64,000 nucleotides of DNA from Stenotrophomonas chelatiphaga (GTDB taxonomy: Bacteria; Pseudomonadota; Gammaproteobacteria; Xanthomonadales; Xanthomonadaceae), in contig NZ_LDJK01000012.1 in NCBI RefSeq assembly GCF_001431535.1, forward strand, positions 62,001 through 126,000, given 5' to 3'. The notes under the pieces were generated by a model, which saw nothing but the letters and a program-made list of their open reading frames with translations, ran no database searches and had not been told where the DNA came from. Positions 58,295 to 64,000 of this stretch are shown in pieces. Within the stretch, counting starts at the first letter, position 1; each line of letters opens with the position of its first letter. Both the position numbers and the translations under genes were made by a program.

Positions 58295-59443
58295 TCAGGA
58301 CGCTGTGGAGGTTGGGAAACCAGGGTTTCGACAGTAGCGGCCGTGTTCGCACACCACGATACCCGCCAGTTCCATGGCCAGCAGCATGGAGGACAGCCGG
58401 GCGGCCGTCAATCCACAGTGCATGATCAATGAATCCATAGGGATTGGGTCGTGGTCGAGCGCTTTCCACAAGGTCTGGTAGTCCGGTTCGGACGCCAGGT
58501 GTGCGGGAAGGTGGGCTCGCCGTCCCTGTTCAGTGGGGGCCTGGAGGCGACTTTGCAAGTCGGGCAGGGCCCTGGCCAACAGCGGGGCGACCAGGGCCAT
58601 CACCTCGGCCGGGGCTTCCACCAGCGCGGCGCCGTCGCGGATCAGGCGGTGGCAGCCGGCCGCCCGTGGATTGCGCACCGAACCGGGCAGGGCGCAGACC
58701 TCGCGTCCGGCCTCGGCGGCCAGCCGTGCGGTGATCAGCGCGCCGGAGCGGTTGGCTGCCTCGATCACCACCGTCGCCACCGTCAGGCCGGCGACCAGCC
58801 GGTTGCGCGCCGGGAAGTGCGCCGGCCGGGCCGGTGTACCTGGCGGGTACTCGCTGACCACGGCGCCGCGTGTGGCGATTTCGCGCTGGAGCGCGACGTG
58901 GTGCGAGGGGAAGACCAGGTCCGGTCCGTTGCCGATCACCGCGACGGTGACGCCACCGGCGGCCAGCGCAGCCTGGTGGGCCGCGGCATCCACGCCGGCG
59001 GCGAGCCCGCTGGTCACCGCAAGGCCCGCCTGGCAGAACCCCGTGCTGAATTCCGCCGCCAGCGCGCGCCCACCCGGTGTGGGCGAACGGCTGCCGACCA
59101 CCGCGATCGCCGGGTGCCATGCGGTGGCAGGGTCGCCGTGCACGAACAGCGCCAGCGGCGGCTCCGGGATGCTGCGCAGCAGGTCCGGGAAGCGTTCGTC
59201 GCTGGCCGCCACCAGGTGGTGGTCGGCCTGCTGCAGCCAGCGCAGGGCGTCGTTCAATGCGCCGGCATCGGGTGCGGCCAGGCGGCGTTGCTGGCCGGGC
59301 GAACAGCCCGCCTGCCGCCACGCCACCGGCCCGGCGTCCAGCGCGGCGGCCACGCAGGGGCGGGCGCAGGCCAGTGCCCGCCGCGCCGCCAACCCGCCGC
59401 CGGCAAGGACCAGGGTCAACAGTGCTCGGGTTTCCTCATCCAT
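58295..59443 (-). CDS. dprA: DNA processing protein DprA
   Basis: Binds incoming single-stranded DNA and loads RecA during natural transformation. 382 residues. SAM-like N-region (1-75), Rossmann-fold DprA core (about 80-290; [45 protein letters not shown]) and a C-terminal winged-helix DML1-like domain (about 315-375). Gene order lysM-dprA-smg is the common gammaproteobacterial one. It suggests that the organism can be transformation-competent or could once. Confidence 0.95.
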   Translation of the reverse strand: MDEETRALLTLVLAGGGLAARRALACARPCVAAALDAGPVAWRQAGCSPGQQRRLAAPDAGALNDALRWLQQADHHLVAASDERFPDLLRSIPEPPLALFVHGDPATAWHPAIAVVGSRSPTPGGRALAAEFSTGFCQAGLAVTSGLAAGVDAAAHQAALAAGGVTVAVIGNGPDLVFPSHHVALQREIATRGAVVSEYPPGTPARPAHFPARNRLVAGLTVATVVIEAANRSGALITARLAAEAGREVCALPGSVRNPRAAGCHRLIRDGAALVEAPAEVMALVAPLLARALPDLQSRLQAPTEQGRRAHLPAHLASEPDYQTLWKALDHDPIPMDSLIMHCGLTAARLSSMLLAMELAGIVVCEHGRYCRNPGFPTSTAS

Positions 59444-59469
59444 GGCCCAGCCTGCCGCGCAGATGACAA

Positions 59470-59487
59470 CGGCGCCCTAGGGCGCCG
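59470..59487. other. 18-bp perfect palindrome between lysM gene and dprA
   Basis: CGGCGCCCTAGGGCGCCG is self-complementary over all 18 bases. It sits 26 bases upstream of the dprA start and 47 bases after the lysM stop. It may be a hairpin in the lysM-dprA message or a protein site. Confidence 0.6.
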
Positions 59488-59533
59488 CTGCGGTCTGCTG
59501 TCAGTGGGTGGCGGCGGTCGGCCGCCGGTCCCC

Positions 59534-60673
59534 TTATTCCGTCGCGTCGGGGTGGCGGGCGTTGTAGCCCACCAAGACCGGCTTGATGCCTTCCATCACC
59601 AGCGCATAGCTGACGTTGTCGAAGGTGCGGAACACCATGGCATGGGCGGCATACTCATCCGGCATGGTCAGGCGGTTGTAGCCGTCGACGCGCGAATCGT
59701 CCATCTGCGACGAATTCGGCACCTTCATCACGTGCTTCACGTGGCTGCCCTGGCGCCACAGCGAGAACACCGTGCCGTTGTCCACGCCCTGCGCGCTGCC
59801 GGCCGACAAGGCGATGACATCGCGCGCGCCACCGGACAGCAACATGTCCGCTACCGCCAGCACCCGGACATCCAGCCCATCGGTGCCCGGCGCCGGGACA
59901 TGCGGGAAGAACTGCAGGTCGTACGGGGTGGCTTCCACCGGGACCAGACGGTCACCGACGCGTACTTCGCGGCCATCGCCGGTGCCCTGCAGGGCCAGCG
60001 TGGCCACATCCACCTTGCCCGAGGGCAGGCGCATGATGGTGCCGACGTTGACCTTGGCCAGCTCATAGCCCAACTGCTGGTGCGGGCGCTTGTTCGGGAC
60101 GGTGAAGTCCTTCCACAGGTTGCCGCTGCCCGGCGTGGTGCGGCCGCTGGCATCCAGGTCCTCGGAGGGCTTGGGCAGGGCATAGCGCACGGTCGGACGG
60201 ACCACGGCGTAGCGCTGGCCGACGGCGGCACCGTCCAGCCCGTGCACGTAGGCCAGCTGGCCGGAGGTGGCACGCAGGCGGTTGTCTTCCAGCCCCGCCA
60301 CGTAAGGCAGGTGATCGATGCGATCGACCACGCTCAGCTCTTTCAGGAAGGGTTCGACCTGGGACAGCGGAATGCCGGTGATCGGCGCTTCCTGGCGCGG
60401 TCCGGCGTCCTGTCGCGCAACGACGCGGTCCAGGTAGGCCAGGCTGAGCACATCGCCCGGGTAAATCAGGTGCGGGTTCGCCACCTGGGGATTCGCCTGC
60501 CAGATTTCCGGCCAAAGCCAAGGCTTTTTCAGGAAGCGCGCAGAGATATCCCACAGCGTGTCGCCCTTCTGGACGACATAGGTGGTCGGGTGCCCGTTCA
60601 TTTCAACGGCGGTAGCATAGGCGGCAACGGTCAACATCGCCGCGGCGACGACCGTGCGGATTCGTAGCAACAT
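59534..60673 (-). CDS. LysM-domain envelope protein
   Basis: Exported protein of 379 residues. Signal peptide (VVAAAMLTVAAYATA) and one LysM peptidoglycan-binding domain (about 30-80; TYVVQKGDTLWDISARFLKK, WQANPQVANPHLIYPGD). The remaining 290 residues have no clear domain but are well ordered. Such proteins are found upstream of dprA in many gammaproteobacteria; a cell-wall role tied to DNA uptake or division is only a guess. It is divergent from def. Confidence 0.9.
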   Translation of the reverse strand: MLLRIRTVVAAAMLTVAAYATAVEMNGHPTTYVVQKGDTLWDISARFLKKPWLWPEIWQANPQVANPHLIYPGDVLSLAYLDRVVARQDAGPRQEAPITGIPLSQVEPFLKELSVVDRIDHLPYVAGLEDNRLRATSGQLAYVHGLDGAAVGQRYAVVRPTVRYALPKPSEDLDASGRTTPGSGNLWKDFTVPNKRPHQQLGYELAKVNVGTIMRLPSGKVDVATLALQGTGDGREVRVGDRLVPVEATPYDLQFFPHVPAPGTDGLDVRVLAVADMLLSGGARDVIALSAGSAQGVDNGTVFSLWRQGSHVKHVMKVPNSSQMDDSRVDGYNRLTMPDEYAAHAMVFRTFDNVSYALVMEGIKPVLVGYNARHPDATE

Positions 60674-60804
60674 AGGAGTGGTCAGCCCGGTTCCCCAACA
60701 GGTTGGCGCACTATAGTCCAGAAACCGGGGCGCAGGGCAAGCGTTGGCGATAGAATTACAACGCAGGCCGGCGTTGACCGGCCCCCACCCAGACGATTAC
60801 TGCC

Positions 60805-61317
60805 ATGGCACTGCTCCCAATTCTCGAGTTTCCCGATCCGCGCCTGCGCACCAAGGCCGCGTTGATCGACGCCGCCGAGGTCACCACGCCGGCCTTCCAG
60901 ACGCTGCTGACCGACATGTTCGAGACCATGTACGACGCCCCCGGCATCGGCCTCGCCGCCAGCCAGGTGGACGTGCACAAGCGCTTCATGGTCATCGACG
61001 TGAGTGAAGAAAAGAACCAGCCGATGGTCTTCATCAACCCGGAAATCGTCCAGCAGGACGGTGGCCAGGTGTACCAGGAAGGCTGCCTGTCGGTTCCCGG
61101 CATCTTTGCCGACGTGACCCGTGCCGACCAGATCACCGTGCGTTACCTGGACCGCCAGGGACAACCGCAGGAACTGGCCACCGACGGCCTGCTGGCGGTC
61201 TGCGTGCAGCACGAGATGGACCACCTGGACGGCAAGCTGTTCATTGACTACCTGTCGCCGCTCAAGCGCGAGATGGTGCGCAAGAAGCTGGCCAAGGCGC
61301 GCAAGCACGTCGCCTGA
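60805..61317 (+). CDS. def: Peptide deformylase
   Basis: Fe(II)/Zn enzyme that removes the formyl group from nascent proteins. 170 residues with all three motifs: [16 protein letters not shown] (metal-binding Cys) and HEMDHLDG (two metal-binding His and the catalytic Glu). First gene of def-fmt-rsmB, divergent from lysM. A TAGAAT lies about 50 bases upstream and could be a -10 box. Confidence 0.97.
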   Translation: MALLPILEFPDPRLRTKAALIDAAEVTTPAFQTLLTDMFETMYDAPGIGLAASQVDVHKRFMVIDVSEEKNQPMVFINPEIVQQDGGQVYQEGCLSVPGIFADVTRADQITVRYLDRQGQPQELATDGLLAVCVQHEMDHLDGKLFIDYLSPLKREMVRKKLAKARKHVA

Positions 61318-61327
61318 TCCATCACCC

Positions 61328-61400
61328 GGCACGGCCGCTGCCGTGCCGACCGTCCGCGCCTGCGCGGACCCTGCGGCACCGGAGCGCGGTGCCGTTTTCT
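61328..61400 (+). other. Three consecutive hairpins between def and fmt
   Basis: Three hairpins in a row: GGCACGGC/GCCGTGCC (61328-61347), GTCCGCGC/GCGCGGAC (61352-61369) and CGGCACC/GGTGCCG (61374-61394). The last is followed by TTTTCT and looks like a weak intrinsic terminator. They fill the 119-base def-fmt gap, unlike the near-zero gaps usual in this operon, so fmt may be partly uncoupled from def. Confidence 0.65.
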
Positions 61401-61436
61401 GACCTGCAGGTCGCTGGCCTGCGCAATGGGGTGACC

Positions 61437-62360
61437 ATGAGGATTGTCTTTGCCGGTACGCCGGAGTTCGCGGTGTCGTCGCTGCGCGCGGCTGCGCGCC
61501 ATCACGAAGTGGTGGCGGTCTATACCCAGCCGGACCGTCCGGCCGGGCGCGGACGCGGCCTGGCGCCGTCGCCGGTGAAGCTGGAAGCGGTCGCCCGCGG
61601 GATCCCGGTCTTCCAGCCGGAAAACCTGAAGGATGAGGCCGCCCAGCAGCAGCTGCGCGCGCTGCAGCCGGACCTGATGGTGGTGGTGGCCTACGGCCTG
61701 ATCCTGCCGCGTGCGGTGCTGGCCATTCCCACCCACGGCTGCTGGAACGTGCATGCCTCGCTGTTGCCACGCTGGCGCGGTGCGGCGCCGATCCAGCGTG
61801 CCATCCAGGCCGGTGATGCGCAGACCGGCGTGTGCCTGATGCAGATGGAGGCCGGCCTGGATACCGGCCCGGTCCTGCTGCAGCAGGCGCTGCCGATCCT
61901 GCCCACCGATACCGGCGGACAACTGCACGACAAGCTGGCCGAACTGGGCGCGCAGGTGCTGGCCGATGGCCTGGGCCTGCTGCGCGCCGGCCTCAAGCCG
62001 GTGGTGCAGCCGCAGCCGGTTGAAGGGGTGACCTATGCGCACAAGCTGGACAAGGCCGAAGCACGGCTGGACTGGAGCCGGGATGCCGCAGCGCTGGCGC
62101 GCACCGTGCTGGCGTTCAATCCCTGGCCGATCGCCGAAGCGCAGCTGGCCGGCGAACGCGTGCGTATCCATGGCGCGGTGGCGCTGGAGGACAACGGCGG
62201 GCATGCACCGGGCACGGTGATCGGCGCTGCCCGCGAGGGCATCGACATCGCCTGTGGGCAGGGCGCGTTGCGCCTGCGCGTGCTGCAGCGTGAGGGCGGC
62301 AAGGCGATCACCGCGGCCGACTACCTCAACGCGCGCCGCGACCTGCGCGTAGGAGCCTGA
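61437..62360 (+). CDS. fmt: Methionyl-tRNA formyltransferase
   Basis: Formylates initiator Met-tRNA using 10-formyltetrahydrofolate. 307 residues: N-terminal formyl-transferase domain ([31 protein letters not shown], the active-site Asn-His-Asp region) and the C-terminal tRNA-binding domain (after 205). The ATG at 61437 is chosen because it gives MRIVFAG, the invariant family start. Confidence 0.97.
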   Translation: MRIVFAGTPEFAVSSLRAAARHHEVVAVYTQPDRPAGRGRGLAPSPVKLEAVARGIPVFQPENLKDEAAQQQLRALQPDLMVVVAYGLILPRAVLAIPTHGCWNVHASLLPRWRGAAPIQRAIQAGDAQTGVCLMQMEAGLDTGPVLLQQALPILPTDTGGQLHDKLAELGAQVLADGLGLLRAGLKPVVQPQPVEGVTYAHKLDKAEARLDWSRDAAALARTVLAFNPWPIAEAQLAGERVRIHGAVALEDNGGHAPGTVIGAAREGIDIACGQGALRLRVLQREGGKAITAADYLNARRDLRVGA

Positions 62361-62364
62361 GCCG

Positions 62365-63696
62365 GTGAGCAAGCAGGATGACCTCAAGATTTCCCACGCC
62401 GCGCCGGGTGCCGCCACGCGCATGCTGGCCGCGCGCGTGCTGGCCCAGGTGTTCACCCGCGGGCGTTCGCTGAAGGCCGAGCTGGCCTGGGCGCTGCCCA
62501 AGCTGGCCGACACCCGCGACCGCGCGCTGCTGGAAGCGCTGTGCTTTGCAGTGCTGCGCCGGCGCAGCACCTACGACGCGGCGCTGGCCAGCTGGATGCA
62601 GAAGCCGTTGTCGGCGCGCGATGCCGACCTGCGCACGCTGCTGATGGTCGGCTTCGCGCAGCTGGACGTACTGGAACTGCCGGCCCACGCCGCGCTGTCG
62701 GCCACCGTCGATGCCGCCCGCGCGCTGGGTCGTGAGCGCCAGGCCGGCCTGGTCAACGCGATCCTGCGCCGGGCGCAGCGCGAAGGATTCCCGGTGCAGC
62801 CGCCGCGTGATGCATTCCCGGCCTGGCTGGCCGAAAGCATCGAGCGCGACTGGCCGGGCCAGGCCGAGGCGATCTTCGCCGCCAGCCTGCAGCCCGCGCC
62901 GTTGTGGCTGCGCGTCAACCGCCAGCAGGGGGATCGTGCGGCGTCGCTGGCCGCGCTGGAGGCGGCCGGCATCAGCGCCGAGGCCGGCCCGGTCAGTGCC
63001 GATGCGATCCGCCTGGCATCTTCGGCGGCGGTCAACCAGCTGCCCGGCTTCAACGACGGCGCGCTGTCGGTGCAGGACCTGTCGGCGCAATGCGCCGCCG
63101 ATGCGCTGTCACCGCCCCCGGGTGCGCGCGTGCTCGATGCCTGTGCGGCCCCGGGCGGCAAATCCGCGCACCTGCTGGAACGTGATCCGTCGCTGCGGCT
63201 GCTGGCGCTGGACATCGATGCGCGCCGGCTGGCGCGGGTCAAGGACACCTTCTCGCGCACCGGCGTGGGCGCCGATGCGCAGATCAAGGTGGCCGATGCG
63301 AGTGATCCGGGTGCGTGGTGGGACGGGGTGCCGTTCGACGCGATCCTGCTCGATGCCCCGTGTTCGGCGACCGGCATCATCCGCCGCCAGCCTGACGTGA
63401 TGTTCCACCGTCGCGCCGAGGACGTGGACGCGCTGGTCGGCGTCCAGGCGCGGTTGCTGGAAGCGTGCTGGTCGATGCTGCGTCCGGGTGGCGTGCTGCT
63501 GTATGCCACCTGTTCGATCCTGCGTGCGGAAAACATCGATCAGGTGCAGGCCTTCCTGAAATGGCATCCGGATGCGTCCGCCGACGCGCTGGATGTCGGA
63601 TTCGGCATTGATTGCGCGGGGGTGGCACGTCAGCGGCTGCCCGGCGATGATGGTGGTGACGGCTTTTTCTACGCGCGTCTGGTAAAAAGCGCCTGA
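62365..63696 (+). CDS. rsmB: 16S rRNA m5C967 methyltransferase
   Basis: SAM-dependent methyltransferase of 443 residues. N-terminal NusB-like RNA-binding domain (about 10-140) and the Fmu/RsmB catalytic domain with [16 protein letters not shown] (SAM site), [12 protein letters not shown] (catalytic Cys) and [15 protein letters not shown] (second Cys). The GTG start at 62365 has AGGAG nine bases upstream and is four bases after the fmt stop. Confidence 0.95.
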   Translation: MSKQDDLKISHAAPGAATRMLAARVLAQVFTRGRSLKAELAWALPKLADTRDRALLEALCFAVLRRRSTYDAALASWMQKPLSARDADLRTLLMVGFAQLDVLELPAHAALSATVDAARALGRERQAGLVNAILRRAQREGFPVQPPRDAFPAWLAESIERDWPGQAEAIFAASLQPAPLWLRVNRQQGDRAASLAALEAAGISAEAGPVSADAIRLASSAAVNQLPGFNDGALSVQDLSAQCAADALSPPPGARVLDACAAPGGKSAHLLERDPSLRLLALDIDARRLARVKDTFSRTGVGADAQIKVADASDPGAWWDGVPFDAILLDAPCSATGIIRRQPDVMFHRRAEDVDALVGVQARLLEACWSMLRPGGVLLYATCSILRAENIDQVQAFLKWHPDASADALDVGFGIDCAGVARQRLPGDDGGDGFFYARLVKSA

Positions 63697-63721
63697 TCCC
63701 TTTTCCGTTCCAGCGGTGCAC

Positions 63722-64000
63722 ATGCTGACCACACGCGCTTCCCGTGAGACCTGGCTGCTGGTTCTGATGGCCCTGCTGGTGCTGGGCGCCGGGTTGGGCC
63801 TGCGCGATCCCTGGCCGTCGGACGAACCGCGTTTCGCGCTGGTCGCCAAGCAGATGGTGACCAGCGGCGACTGGTTGTTCCCGCACCGCGGCCTGGAGCT
63901 GTATTCGGACAAGCCGCCGATGCTGATGTGGCTGCAGGCCACGCTGTACTCGATCATCGGCAACTGGCGTATCGCCTTCCTGCTGCCTTCGATGCTGGCG
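63722..64000 (+). CDS. ArnT-like membrane glycosyltransferase (partial, 5' end)
   Basis: First 93 codons of a larger gene cut by the window edge. The N-terminal helix (about 11-27; LLVLMALLVLGAGLGLR) is followed by WPSDEPRFALVAKQMVTSGD, with the catalytic acidic residue and conserved spacing of GT-C family dolichyl-phosphate-mannose or undecaprenyl-phosphate-linked glycosyltransferases such as ArnT, which add sugars to lipid A or glycans. The start is 25 bases after rsmB. It cannot be assigned further without the rest. Confidence 0.8.
   Translation, partial: MLTTRASRETWLLVLMALLVLGAGLGLRDPWPSDEPRFALVAKQMVTSGDWLFPHRGLELYSDKPPMLMWLQATLYSIIGNWRIAFLLPSMLA

Overview
The window is a contiguous, gene-dense stretch of a high-GC gammaproteobacterial chromosome, most likely Stenotrophomonas or a close Xanthomonadaceae relative. 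This rests on the def-fmt-rsmB block set against lysM-dprA-smg-topA-tsaC, on many ATGA/TGATG gene overlaps, on a CIRCE-type groESL promoter, and on short palindromes headed by GTAG, which look like the GTAG-type REP elements known from S. maltophilia. No rRNA, tRNA, CRISPR array, prophage or insertion sequence was seen. Both window ends cut through the chromosome, and the last gene is truncated.

Layout. 0-6 kb: an OprB-like porin, a LuxR-type response regulator coupled to a propeller-type sensor kinase, a small membrane protein and a one-domain AraC regulator. 6-13 kb: a compact six-gene unit (isochorismatase-family hydrolase, DoxX protein, Tat-type amidohydrolase with a His-rich tail, alginate-export-like outer-membrane protein, MFS exporter with an extra C-terminal domain, alpha/beta hydrolase) closed by a strong terminator. 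Its substrate is unknown. 13-20 kb: a chemoreceptor, a divergent SDR/LysR pair and a Fur-box-preceded PepSY/flavodoxin reductase. 20-25.4 kb: cutA-dsbD-tlpA (periplasmic thiol chemistry, with a duplicated DsbD N-terminal domain) and a secreted modular nuclease. 25.4-30.1 kb: groES-groL behind CIRCE, a HIT protein, and DAHP synthase behind what looks like an aromatic-amino-acid attenuator (leader peptide with six aromatic codons in a row plus terminator).

30.3-44.4 kb: an mdtABC-type RND pump operon, a TRIC channel gene behind a tandem glycine riboswitch, a GIY-YIG protein, NDH-2, a NYN-domain protein, a glutathione S-transferase and priA. The AT-rich gap after priA holds two perfect DnaA boxes facing each other. 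44.8-53.4 kb: a sigma-like membrane protein with a DUF3106 partner, a tandem-repeat spacer, a MATE pump, SppA, a small lipoprotein, an SDR, two DUF4124 secreted proteins and tsaC. 53.4-64 kb: topA with a Lys-rich tail, two GYF-domain membrane proteins inserted between smg and topA, then smg, dprA and lysM, and divergently def, fmt, rsmB and the start of an ArnT-like glycosyltransferase.

The strongest candidates for new biology are the aromatic leader upstream of DAHP synthase (28851-28986), the paired DnaA boxes in the priA gap, the six-gene unit at 6-13 kb, the GYF-pilin/GYF-RDD pair and the two repeat arrays. All calls are from reading the sequence; no database search was possible.
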